Origin: DATJZH01 sp052146815
Lineage (GTDB): Bacteria; Actinomycetota; Actinomycetes; Streptosporangiales; Streptosporangiaceae
Direction: 5' to 3'
NCBI GenBank assembly: GCA_052146815.1
Contig: JBKQMG010000225.1
Location: 1-24,168 of the forward strand
DNA length: 24,168 nt
The stretch's first letter is position 1. Each line of letters starts with the position of its first letter. Below the pieces are notes generated by a model. That model searched no databases and was not told the DNA's origin. It saw nothing but the letters and a program-made list of their open reading frames with translations. Both the position numbers and the translations under genes were made by a program. Positions 14,224 to 22,028 of the stretch are shown here, one piece after another.

Positions 14224-15738
14224 TCAGTCGACCTCCACCCAGTCGAGTGTGCGCTGTACTGCCTTCTTCCAGCCTGCATAACCTTCCGCGCGCTGCTGTT
14301 CATTCCACTGCGGGTCCCAGCGCTTGGATTCGTTCCAGTTGACCTTGAGCTCGCCGGTGTTCGACCAGAAGCCGGTGGCAAGCCCTGCCGCGTACCCGGC
14401 GCCGAGGGCGGTGGTCTCGGCTACGACGGGACGGCTGACGGGAACGCCGAGAATGTCCGCCTGCAGCTGCATGCACAGATCATTCGCCGTGACGCCGCCG
14501 TCGACCTTCAGCACCTCCAGATGCACACCGGAGTCCTGCTCCATCGCCTCGGCGACGTCGCGGCTCTGGTAGCAGATGGCCTCCAGGGTGGCCCGGGCCA
14601 GGTGGGCGTTGGTGTTGAAGCGCGAGAGACCGACGATCGCACCGCGGGCGTCGCTGCGCCAGTACGGGGCGAACAGGCCCGAGAACGCCGGAACGAAGTA
14701 AATCCCGCCGTTGTCCTCGACCTGGCGGGCCAGCGTCTCAGTCTCGGATGCGCCGGAGATGATCCCGAGCTGGTCCCGCAGCCACTGGACCGCTGATCCG
14801 GTGACTGCGATCGAGCCCTCGAGCGCGTAGATGGGCTTCTGGTCACCGAACTGGTAGCACACCGTCGTGAGCAGCCCGTTCTTGCTGCGCACCAGCTCCT
14901 CGCCGGTGTTCAGCAGCATGAAGTTACCTGTCCCGTAGGTGTTCTTGGCCTCGCCGGGCGCGAAGCAGACCTGGCCCACTGTCGCGGCCTGCTGGTCCCC
15001 CAGATCCCCGGTCAGCGGGACGCCCCTGACCGAGCTCAGTCCCCTGATCTCGCCGTAGCCGTCGGGCGCGGAGGACGGCCGGATCTCCGGCAGCATCGCG
15101 CGCGGGATGTTGAAGAAGCCGAGGAGCTCGTCATCCCAGTCGAGCGTCTCCAGGTTCATGAGCATGGTCCGGCTGGCGTTGGTCACGTCCGTGACGTGCG
15201 AGCCGCCGTCCGCTCCGCCGGTCAGGTTCCAGATGACCCAGCTGTCGGTGTTGCCGAACACCGCGTCGCCGTTCTCGGCCGCCTCCCGCACGCCGTCGAC
15301 GTTCTCCAGAATCCACTGCACCTTGCCGGCCGAGAAATACGTCGCCGGCGGCAGCCCGGCCTTGCGGCGGATCACGCCGCCGCGCTCGTCACGGTCGAGG
15401 GCGCTGGCGATGCGGTCGGTGCGGGTGTCCTGCCAGACGATCGCGTTGTAGTAGGGACGGCCGGTCTTGCGGTTCCACACCACCGCCGTCTCCCGCTGGT
15501 TCGTGACTCCGAGCGCGGCCAGGTCAGATGCCGCCAGGCTCGCCCGGTTCAGCGCGGTCTGGATCACCGACGCAGTCCGTTCCCAGATTTCCACCGGGTC
15601 GTGCTCGACCCATCCTGCCCTGGGCAGGAACTGCTCGTGCTCCAGCTGATGCTTACCCACCTCATTGCCGGAGTGGTCGAAGATCATGAAACGGGTGCTG
15701 GTGGTGCCCTGGTCGACGGCTCCGACGAAGTCCGGCAT
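14224..15738 (-). CDS. glpK: Glycerol kinase
   Basis: A 504-residue FGGY-family sugar kinase that phosphorylates glycerol to sn-glycerol-3-phosphate with ATP in the cytosol. Diagnostic motifs are GAVDQGTTSTRFMIFDHSG (phosphate loop), GVTNQRETAVVWNRKTGRP and AIVWQDTRTD in the first domain. The second domain has GDLGDQQAATVGQVCFAPGE, KNTYGTGNFMLLNTG, APYWRSDARGAIVGL and VLKVDGGVTANDLCMQLQAD. The length equals that of typical GlpK proteins. The start ATG 15738 has GAGGAGGAG just upstream. glpD follows on the same strand after 16 bp, and dhaM ends 129 bp upstream, so a run from dhaK to glpD is possible. Confidence 0.96.
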   Translation of the reverse strand: MPDFVGAVDQGTTSTRFMIFDHSGNEVGKHQLEHEQFLPRAGWVEHDPVEIWERTASVIQTALNRASLAASDLAALGVTNQRETAVVWNRKTGRPYYNAIVWQDTRTDRIASALDRDERGGVIRRKAGLPPATYFSAGKVQWILENVDGVREAAENGDAVFGNTDSWVIWNLTGGADGGSHVTDVTNASRTMLMNLETLDWDDELLGFFNIPRAMLPEIRPSSAPDGYGEIRGLSSVRGVPLTGDLGDQQAATVGQVCFAPGEAKNTYGTGNFMLLNTGEELVRSKNGLLTTVCYQFGDQKPIYALEGSIAVTGSAVQWLRDQLGIISGASETETLARQVEDNGGIYFVPAFSGLFAPYWRSDARGAIVGLSRFNTNAHLARATLEAICYQSRDVAEAMEQDSGVHLEVLKVDGGVTANDLCMQLQADILGVPVSRPVVAETTALGAGYAAGLATGFWSNTGELKVNWNESKRWDPQWNEQQRAEGYAGWKKAVQRTLDWVEVD

Positions 15739-15867
15739 GCGCTCCTCCTCGAGCTCAGTACGCGCGCCCGCAGTGACGCGGCTGCCTCAGATAATCTGCG
15801 AGACCCTAATGATCAAAATATGTCGCAACGGACACACCGGCAATGCCTGCCCGGCGATATCTCGGCT
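15739..15867 (-). promoter_or_regulatory. Probable glpK-glpD promoter/operator region
   Basis: This 129-bp gap between dhaM and glpK contains an AT-rich island (about 15805-15824) within otherwise GC-rich DNA. On the minus strand it reads TTGCGACATATTTTGATCAT followed by TAGGGT, which resembles an actinobacterial -10. The spacing from TTGCGA to TAGGGT is only 14 bases, so the -35 assignment is weak. TGTC and GACA half-sites (15821-15834) flank six bases there. A regulator such as an IclR-type GylR or GlpR could bind, but none is encoded in the window. Confidence 0.3.
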
Positions 15868-18246
15868 TTACGGCGGCCGGCCGCCGGCCGATGAGGCTGC
15901 TCGCAGCAGAGTTTTCACGGCCGGAATACGGCCGGCGGCCATCGACAGCTCGGTGACGCCCAGCTCGACCAGGCGGCGGGCGAATCGCTCATCCGCGGCC
16001 AGCTCCCCGCATACCGAGACGTCCGCGCCGCCCCGGACGGCCCCTGCGCACACGAACTCGAGGATCCGCCATATCGCGGTGGCCGTCGGGTCCGCCAGCG
16101 CGGCCACGTCCGGCTCAGTCCGGTCCGCCGCCATGGTGTAGGCGATCAGGTCGTTGGTGCCCACGGAGACGAAATCCACGAGCGCGGCAATCTCGTCGGC
16201 GGCCAGCGCGGCGGCTGGCACTTCGATCATGACGCCCACTCGGTCAGGGCGCCCGTGGCTGATGCCGTCCGCCTCGAGCGACGCGACGGCAGCATCGACC
16301 GCATCGCAGAATGCGGCCGCTTCCCGGGCGAGCGTGACCATGGGCGCCATCACCTCCACATGATGCCCTGCCGCCGCGCGGCAGATTGCCCGGAGCTGGG
16401 TGTGCAGGACGTCGGGGTGGCGCAGCAGCCACCGCAGGCCCCGCACCCCGAGAAACCCGTTGTGCCGGGGGTCGAGGGCAACGGCCCGCAGGGGCTTGTC
16501 ACCGCCAAGATCGAGTACCCGGATCACGACAGGCCGGTCCCCCATCAGCTCCAGGATGGCGGTCAGCTGACCGACCTGGGTGTCCTCGTCCGGCAGCTCG
16601 GGCCGGTCGGGCACCAGCAGCTCTGTGCGCAGCAGCCCGACTCCGTCTGCCCCGGCGGCGACCGCGACACGGGCCTCGGCCACGGAGCCGATGTTGGCCG
16701 CGACCCTGATCCTGCGGCCTCCGACATAAACCGGAGCGGCGGCAAGCTCGCGCTCCGCGCCGCGCCGCCGGTCCTGCGCCGCGACCTCGCTCTGGCGCCG
16801 AGCCAGATCAGGCGGGTCCGCTTGCACGGAGCCGGCCGTGCCGTCGACGTCCAGGACAGCCCCAGGGCGCAGGTGCTCGAGCGTCTCACCGGCCCCGAGC
16901 ACCATCGGCAGGCCGAGATTGCGGGCTACCAGCACCGCGTGCGCCGTTGGTGAACCGCCGGCCAGCACGACCGCGACGCCGCCGCGCTCGGCGACGCGCA
17001 GGACCTCGCCCGGCCCGACCTCGTCCGCCACCAGGACAGCGCCGCGCATCTGGTCCGGCGGCGGTATCCGGTCGAGCGTCTCACCGAGCTCAGCCAGCAC
17101 CGCGGCGCCGCCCTCGCGCACGTCCGCCGCCCGCGCGGCTACCAGCTCGTCCGCGCTGGCAGCAAACTGCCCGGCGACTGCCGAGACTGCCTGCCACCAG
17201 GCCGACTCAGCCGCAAGCCCGTCCGCCAGGCCGCGCTCGGCGGCATCGCGCAGCTGCGGGTCGCCGATCAGGACAGCGTGGGCGCGGCTCATCTGGTCGC
17301 CGCCCGATAGCCGTTTCACCGCCGCTTCCAGTGCCGCGTCGAGGCGGCGGCCTTCCCGCTCGGGCCCGGACCCCGTCCGGATGCCGACATCTGCGACAGC
17401 GGCGCGGACCGCCGGGCCGATCGCGCGCCCCGGCGCGCCGCGGGGCCCGGCTGATTTCCGTTCTCCTGTCACGCCGGCCTGCGCCGAGCCGGCGGGCGCT
17501 GGCTGGCCGGATGCGACCTCGGCGGCCATCAGGTCGCTTCCGGGCCGGTCGAGCTCGCCGAAGCCAGCGGTGATCAGCTCGCTGACACGGTCCGCTGCCT
17601 GGCTCGCGTCCGGCCCGGAAGCAGAGATGCCGATCGTCTCCCCGCCGCGGACGGCCAGGCTCACGACGGCGAGCAAGCTCCGCAGATCTGTCGGCGGCTG
17701 CCCGGGGCGCGCGATCTGGATCCCGGCATCCAGGCCGGCCACCTGCCGGATCAGCTCAGCCACCGGACGGGCATGCAGCCCCAGCCGGTTAGGCACCGTG
17801 ACCGAGCGCCGGACCGCGCCGCCTGCCATGGGCTGGCTCATGGCCTGCTCCGCGGGCCCGCTCCCGGCAGCAGACCGCGCAGCCGCGATAACCGAGGCCC
17901 GGTCAGCGCCGCTCTGCGCCTCCGTCGCCGCGGCCAGCGCCCCCTCGACAAGCGGCGCATCTATGATGTCGATCTTCTCGGCCAGCGCCGGATCCAGGAA
18001 CTCGACGGCAGTCTCGCTGGCCAGGCGGGCGCCGCCGAGGTCATACAGGACAACGGCGCCCGCAGCTGAGCCCGCGCGCTGGAGCGCGGCCGCGACTGCG
18101 TCGAAGGACGTGCCCAGCCTGCCGTCGTCGCCGCCGACCGCGAGGATCGTGGTATCGGGGGCCATCTGGGCCGCCAGCTCGGCCACCCCGGCCGCGAGCT
18201 GCGCCGAATGCGACACGACCACGATGGCAACCCGCGGTGCGGTCAT
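15868..18246 (-). CDS. dhaM: Fused DhaM (EIIA) - HPr - Enzyme I, PTS phosphoryl donor for dihydroxyacetone kinase
   Basis: A 792-residue cytosolic phosphorelay protein. Residues 1-135 are the DhaM EIIA-mannose-like domain with its phospho-histidine in VVVSHSAQLAAGV (His13). Residues ~145-235 are an HPr domain with NRLGLHARPVAEL (His158). From ~265 to the end is a full Enzyme I: swivelling His in GGSPTAHAVLVARNLG (His436), PEP-binding GVGLLRTELL, LDLGGDKPL and NGFLGVRGLRWLLRHP, then VGVMIEVPAAALAADE, SVGTNDLIAYTMAADRT and the catalytic Cys in SVCGELAAD (Cys746). E. coli DhaM (472 residues) has only the N-terminal part of Enzyme I, so here the PEP-autophosphorylation domain is additionally present and the relay could run without separate EI or HPr. 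Its start overlaps the dhaL stop by ATGA. Confidence 0.93.
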   Translation of the reverse strand: MTAPRVAIVVVSHSAQLAAGVAELAAQMAPDTTILAVGGDDGRLGTSFDAVAAALQRAGSAAGAVVLYDLGGARLASETAVEFLDPALAEKIDIIDAPLVEGALAAATEAQSGADRASVIAAARSAAGSGPAEQAMSQPMAGGAVRRSVTVPNRLGLHARPVAELIRQVAGLDAGIQIARPGQPPTDLRSLLAVVSLAVRGGETIGISASGPDASQAADRVSELITAGFGELDRPGSDLMAAEVASGQPAPAGSAQAGVTGERKSAGPRGAPGRAIGPAVRAAVADVGIRTGSGPEREGRRLDAALEAAVKRLSGGDQMSRAHAVLIGDPQLRDAAERGLADGLAAESAWWQAVSAVAGQFAASADELVAARAADVREGGAAVLAELGETLDRIPPPDQMRGAVLVADEVGPGEVLRVAERGGVAVVLAGGSPTAHAVLVARNLGLPMVLGAGETLEHLRPGAVLDVDGTAGSVQADPPDLARRQSEVAAQDRRRGAERELAAAPVYVGGRRIRVAANIGSVAEARVAVAAGADGVGLLRTELLVPDRPELPDEDTQVGQLTAILELMGDRPVVIRVLDLGGDKPLRAVALDPRHNGFLGVRGLRWLLRHPDVLHTQLRAICRAAAGHHVEVMAPMVTLAREAAAFCDAVDAAVASLEADGISHGRPDRVGVMIEVPAAALAADEIAALVDFVSVGTNDLIAYTMAADRTEPDVAALADPTATAIWRILEFVCAGAVRGGADVSVCGELAADERFARRLVELGVTELSMAAGRIPAVKTLLRAASSAGGRPP

Positions 18247-18866
18247 CCGCCGGCCGCCTCCGCGAATGCATGCAAGATCAAGGCAGTCGACGTAGCGCCG
18301 GGGTCCTGATGACCGGCGCTGCGCTCGCCCAGATAGGACGCCCTGCCCTTGCGCGCGACCAGGGGGATGGACGCCGTGACGCCGCCGTCCGCGGCTGCTG
18401 CGGCTGCCCGCAGCAGCTCGGCGACCGAACCGCCGTCAGCCGCCTGCGCGGCCGGCAGCAGCGCGTCCACCATGGTCTTGTCGCCGGGCTCGGCGCGGCC
18501 GCGCGCCTGGACGCCGCCGCAGGCCGCCGCCAGTGCGGCGCGCACGGCCCCGGCATCCAGCGTGGCCGCATCCCCGGCCGACGTCGCCGCCCGCAGGAAC
18601 GCTGTCCCGTAGAGCGGCCCCGCGGCCCCTCCCACGGTCGACATCAGCGTGGTGGCAACGAGCTTGAGCACGGCGCCGGGGCCAAGACCGGGGTCTTCGT
18701 CAAGCCGTACCACGACGGCCCTGAACCCGCGGTTCATATTCTCCCCGTGATCCCCGTCGCCGATGTCGCGGTCCAGCCGGGTCAGCTCGACATGCTGGTC
18801 CGCGATGGCCGCTGCGGCCGCGCGGATGGCCGAGGCGACGCCCTTCCCGTCGCAGCCCGCGCTCAT
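18243..18866 (-). CDS. dhaL: Dihydroxyacetone kinase ADP-binding subunit DhaL
   Basis: A 207-residue all-helical subunit that holds ADP permanently as a phosphate carrier between DhaM and the substrate on DhaK. The Mg-ADP site is seen in LTRLDRDIGDGDHGENMNRG (Asp32, Asp37 and Asp39 from the chosen start). Other family motifs are LMSTVGGAAGPLYGTAFL, EPGDKTMVDALLPA and the C-terminal GERSAGHQDPGATSTALIL. The start ATG 18866 overlaps the dhaK stop as ATGA, which is favoured over the longer frame to 18908. Its own stop overlaps dhaM in the same way, so the three are translationally coupled. Confidence 0.95.
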   Translation of the reverse strand: MSAGCDGKGVASAIRAAAAAIADQHVELTRLDRDIGDGDHGENMNRGFRAVVVRLDEDPGLGPGAVLKLVATTLMSTVGGAAGPLYGTAFLRAATSAGDAATLDAGAVRAALAAACGGVQARGRAEPGDKTMVDALLPAAQAADGGSVAELLRAAAAAADGGVTASIPLVARKGRASYLGERSAGHQDPGATSTALILHAFAEAAGG

Positions 18867-19864
18867 ACGCCCCACCGCAGCGCCGCCGTATGCACCGGCG
18901 CGTCCCACAGCTCGGTCAGCTCGTCGTCGAGCCTGAGCAGCGTCAGCGACATGCCCTGCATTTCCAGGCTCGTGATGAAGTTGCCGACCAGGGAGCGGCT
19001 TATCTCGATGCCGCTGTCAGCGAGCAGCCTGGCCGCGATGCCGAAGGCGAGGTAAAGCTCGATCTGCGGCGTGCCGCCCATGCCATTCACCATCAGCAGG
19101 GTCCGGTCACCGCGGGTGAAGGGCAGGTCCTCCACGATCGGCGTCAGCAGCCCCGCGACGATCTCGTCGGCGGGCTGCAGCTTAATCCGGTGGCGGCCGG
19201 GCTCACCGTGGATGCCGATGCCCATCTCGATCTCGTCGTCGGCCAGCGTAAAGCTGGGCTCGCCAGAGTGCGGCACCGTGCAGGCAGTCAGCGCCACGCC
19301 CATGGAGCGGACGTTGGCGACCACTCGCTGAGCGATCGCGGTCACTGCCGCGAGGTCATCTCCGCGGGCGGCAGCAGCTCCGGTGATTTTCTCCAGCGGC
19401 ACCGTGCCGCCGACGCCCCGGCGCCCGGCCGTGTAGGTCGAGTCCTCGACAGCGACGTCGTCGTTGATCACCACCGGCGAGACCTCTATGCCGTCAGCAC
19501 CGGCCAGCTCTGCAGCGGTCTCGAAGTTGAGCACGTCGCCGGTGTAGTTCTTGACGATATGCAGCACTCCTGCGCCGCCGTTGACGGCCTGCGTCGCCGC
19601 GAGCACCGAATCCGGCGTCGGCGAGGTGAAGACCGGCCCGGGGACCGCTGCGTCAAGCATGCCGGCCCCGACGTAGCCACCGTGCAGCGGCTCGTGCCCG
19701 GAGCCGCCGCCAGAGACGATGGCTACCTTGCCGGACACGGGCGCGTCGGCACGGACGATGTAGTCAGGGCCTAGATTTACCCGCACGATATCCCGGTGGG
19801 CCAGGGCGAATCCCTGGAGCGACTCGGGGACGACGTTGGCCGGATCATTAATGATCTTCTTCAC
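18863..19864 (-). CDS. dhaK: Dihydroxyacetone kinase substrate-binding subunit DhaK
   Basis: A 333-residue subunit that binds dihydroxyacetone covalently as a hemiaminal and presents it for phosphorylation by DhaL-ADP/ATP. The substrate histidine is in EMGIGIHGEPG (His219, matching His218 of E. coli). The glycine-rich loop AIVSGGGSGHEPLHGGYVGA (about residues 48-67) and VLHIVKNYTGDVLNFETA are hallmark sequences. Length and ends are normal for the family. The start GTG 19864 has GGAGC a few bases upstream. It is the first intact gene of dhaK-dhaL-dhaM; the decayed aquaglyceroporin remnant lies 150 bp upstream in the same direction. Confidence 0.96.
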   Translation of the reverse strand: MKKIINDPANVVPESLQGFALAHRDIVRVNLGPDYIVRADAPVSGKVAIVSGGGSGHEPLHGGYVGAGMLDAAVPGPVFTSPTPDSVLAATQAVNGGAGVLHIVKNYTGDVLNFETAAELAGADGIEVSPVVINDDVAVEDSTYTAGRRGVGGTVPLEKITGAAAARGDDLAAVTAIAQRVVANVRSMGVALTACTVPHSGEPSFTLADDEIEMGIGIHGEPGRHRIKLQPADEIVAGLLTPIVEDLPFTRGDRTLLMVNGMGGTPQIELYLAFGIAARLLADSGIEISRSLVGNFITSLEMQGMSLTLLRLDDELTELWDAPVHTAALRWGV

Positions 19865-20014
19865 AGCAGCTCCAGTCGCGCGACGGTGGGACTGTTTACT
19901 TCATACTCCGGACCTTAAGCACTGCCAAGTCTCCGCTACGGTGCCGCACAGCCGCCCGGGGGGGCCGGACTGCAGGGCCGCTGCGCCTGGCCCAGCCCGG
20001 ACGGAAGGCTGCGG

Positions 20015-20440
20015 TCAGCTGGCCTTCGCCTCTGCCTCGATCTGGGCGGGGGTGGAAGGCGGCCGACCGCGTAATGGTCGATCACGGCGCCGATGATCGG
20101 CCGGCGATCGGCACCCAGTAATGCCAAGTGGCCGTACTGATCTCGCCAGGCATGTGAGTATCCGGTCAGGAACGACGCCAGCCGGGGGCCGAAGTCGCGC
20201 GCCGGGGCCCCAGTCACTCACGGGCGCGCTGCCGTTGCCCGCCGCGTCGAGAAGCCGAACTGGCTCTTGAGCGTATGGCCGGGGTCGAACTTCGCGAGCA
20301 CCTCGGCGTAGTCCCAGCGCACGATCAGCGCCGCCACGAATGCGCCGGCGGTCTGCGCCAGGACATACGGTGCCACCTTGCGCCAGGGGAAGCCGCGGAA
20401 GACCGCGAAGGCGACCGGGACAGCCAGCGGGCCGCGGCGC
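20015..20440 (-). pseudogene. Decayed second aquaglyceroporin (glpF-like) gene upstream of dhaK
   Basis: On the minus strand the upstream part reads VAFAVFRGFPWRKVAPYVLA, then QTAGAFVAALIVRWDYAEVL, a clear MIP segment after the first NPA motif. After FGFST the frame shifts (near 20245): the expected AAGNGSAPVSDWG is found one frame away. The sequence then jumps to ARDFGPRLASFLTGYSHAWRDQYG, which normally follows the second NPA, so roughly 85 codons (spans 4-5 and the start of the second NPA) are missing. Another shift leads to the C-terminal PAQIEAEAKAS and stop at 20015. The first ~100 residues are also absent. The remnant resembles GlpF proteins encoded ahead of dhaK in other actinobacteria and is not a recent copy of the intact glpF here, whose sequence is clearly different. 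Confidence 0.85.
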
Positions 20441-20453
20441 CGCCGCGCCGCCG

Positions 20454-20467
20454 CGGGCGTAAGCCCG
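20454..20467 (-). terminator. Small hairpin after the glutamine-synthetase-like gene
   Basis: CGGGC and GCCCG form a 5-bp stem around the tetraloop TTAC on the minus strand, 7 bp beyond the stop at 20475. It is short and has no T-tract, so this is only a weak terminator candidate. Confidence 0.3.
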
Positions 20468-20474
20468 GGGGAGG

Positions 20475-21875
20475 TCAGAGCAGCCAGCGGGAGTGGGCCA
20501 CGATCTCCTCGTCCGACTTGCCGGCCGCCAGCCCGATCTCGGCGCGGCGGGATGCGGCGAACGTGGTGATCAGCTGCTCGCCCGCCGCCGCCCGCAGGTC
20601 GTCGCTGGCTTCCAGCGCCTTCACGGCCTCATCCAGGCTCGTCGGCAGCCGGACGGCCTGCTCAGCCTGCGGATGACCGGCCGCGGCCGGGTCGCCGCTG
20701 ACCTCGGCCGGCAGGCTTAGCTGCCGGTCCGCGCTGGCCAGGGCCACGGCCATGACCGCGCCGGTCAGCAGGTAGGGGTTGGCGCTCGGGTCGAAGCACT
20801 TGAGCTCCACGTTCGCCGTGGCGGGATGGGCGGGGCTGGCCTCGATGAACCGGACGGCGGCCTCCCGGTTCTCCCGGCCCCAGACCTGGTAGGCGCCGGC
20901 CCAGCGGGACGGGCGCAGCCGCAGGTATGACGCCGGGAGCGGTGAGCCGATGGCGAGCAGGGCGGGCAGGCTTTCCAGCAGCCCGGCCATGACTGACTCG
21001 CCGCGCTCGGTGAGACCATGCCGCCGGTTGCCGCCGGCCAGCAGGTTGCCGCCGTCGGCCCAGAAACTGGCGTGCAGATGGCCGCCGTTGCCGACGTTGT
21101 CCGCCAGGACGGCCGGAGAGAACGACGCCCGCAGGCCGTGCCGGGCCGACACCGCGGAGATGATCAGCTTGACCAGGACATGGGTGTCGGCCGCTGCCAC
21201 CGGGTCCTGCGGCGCCACCGAGACCTCGAACTGCGCCGGGCCGAACTCCGGATGGAACTGCTCGACCCGCACCCCGGCTTCCTCGAGGCTGTCCAGCACG
21301 TCCCTGGCGTAGTCGGCGGCGTCCAGCAGCCGCGCCAGCCCGTAGCCCGGGCCGCCGGCGCCGGGGACGAAGTCGCCGCCTGCGGTATCGCCAGCCTCCC
21401 GGCCGACCATCCATTCGATCTCGAACGCCATCAGCGCGCTGATGCCCCGGCTCAGTCCGGCGGCTACCTGGGCGCGGGCGAATGACCGCTGGCAGCCGGC
21501 GTAGACGCTGCCGTCCTGCTGGAACCGGTCGCCCGGCGCCCACGCCCAGCCTTGCGGGACGGGAAGCACGGCGAGCCGGTCCAGGTCGGGCACCATCCGC
21601 AGGTCACCGTCGGGGACGCACAGCGGCGACGCCTCGTCGATTCCGCCCGCGCTGGTGAAGGCGTCGATCACCGGAGAGAATCCCAGCCCGGACCGGGCGG
21701 CCGAGGCCAGCCCGCTGAGCGGCACGGTCTTGACCCGGGCCGCGCCGCTATGGTCGACGAACGTCGTCGCGACTGCGCTGACCTCGCCCGCAAGCTGCCG
21801 CTGCAGTACCTGGGCGCGGCGCTCGTCGGCGCTGCGCTCGGCTTCGCCGCGGAACTGGCTGAAGGGCCGTGGCAT
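20475..21875 (-). CDS. Glutamine-synthetase-like gamma-glutamyl ligase
   Basis: A 466-residue class of GS-fold ligase, divergent from ammonia-using GlnA. ATP and metal motifs remain: FEIEW (Glu152, Glu154), QFHPEFGPAQFEVS (Glu210, Glu217), NVGNGGHLHASFW (His266, His268), the R-rich RLRPSRWAGAYQVWGRENRE and NVELKCFDPSANPYLLTG. In that last motif the usual ELR is ELK, so an active-site arginine is replaced by lysine. Such proteins (GlnA2/3/4 types of Streptomyces) glutamylate polyamines or ethanolamine instead of ammonia. The start ATG 21875 has AAGGAGG five bases upstream. It follows an APC permease by 153 bp on the same strand, pointing to uptake and glutamylation of an amine. The actual substrate cannot be told. 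Confidence 0.85.
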   Translation of the reverse strand: MPRPFSQFRGEAERSADERRAQVLQRQLAGEVSAVATTFVDHSGAARVKTVPLSGLASAARSGLGFSPVIDAFTSAGGIDEASPLCVPDGDLRMVPDLDRLAVLPVPQGWAWAPGDRFQQDGSVYAGCQRSFARAQVAAGLSRGISALMAFEIEWMVGREAGDTAGGDFVPGAGGPGYGLARLLDAADYARDVLDSLEEAGVRVEQFHPEFGPAQFEVSVAPQDPVAAADTHVLVKLIISAVSARHGLRASFSPAVLADNVGNGGHLHASFWADGGNLLAGGNRRHGLTERGESVMAGLLESLPALLAIGSPLPASYLRLRPSRWAGAYQVWGRENREAAVRFIEASPAHPATANVELKCFDPSANPYLLTGAVMAVALASADRQLSLPAEVSGDPAAAGHPQAEQAVRLPTSLDEAVKALEASDDLRAAAGEQLITTFAASRRAEIGLAAGKSDEEIVAHSRWLL

Positions 21876-22028
21876 CCTGCCTCCTTAGGACGGCGCGGTC
21901 TGTCCTGTGATCTTCTCTTACCCGTTTCCCGCCCGCGGCCAGGGACCCGGCCTGCGGCCGGGCACGGCCCTGGCGCCGCCCGCGCCCCGGCGGCCGGAAC
22001 TGGCCGCTCGGGACTGCGTGCGGCAACC

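Noticed and set aside
14208..14381. Extended N-terminus of GlpD (frame open to 14381)
   Set aside because: The extra 58 residues lie inside glpK and are Ser/Arg/Thr-rich; the FAD motif sits at the normal distance from ATG 14207.
15821..15834. TGTC/GACA inverted half-sites upstream of glpK as a defined operator
   Set aside because: Arms of only four bases are too short to call; kept only as a remark in the promoter-region entry.
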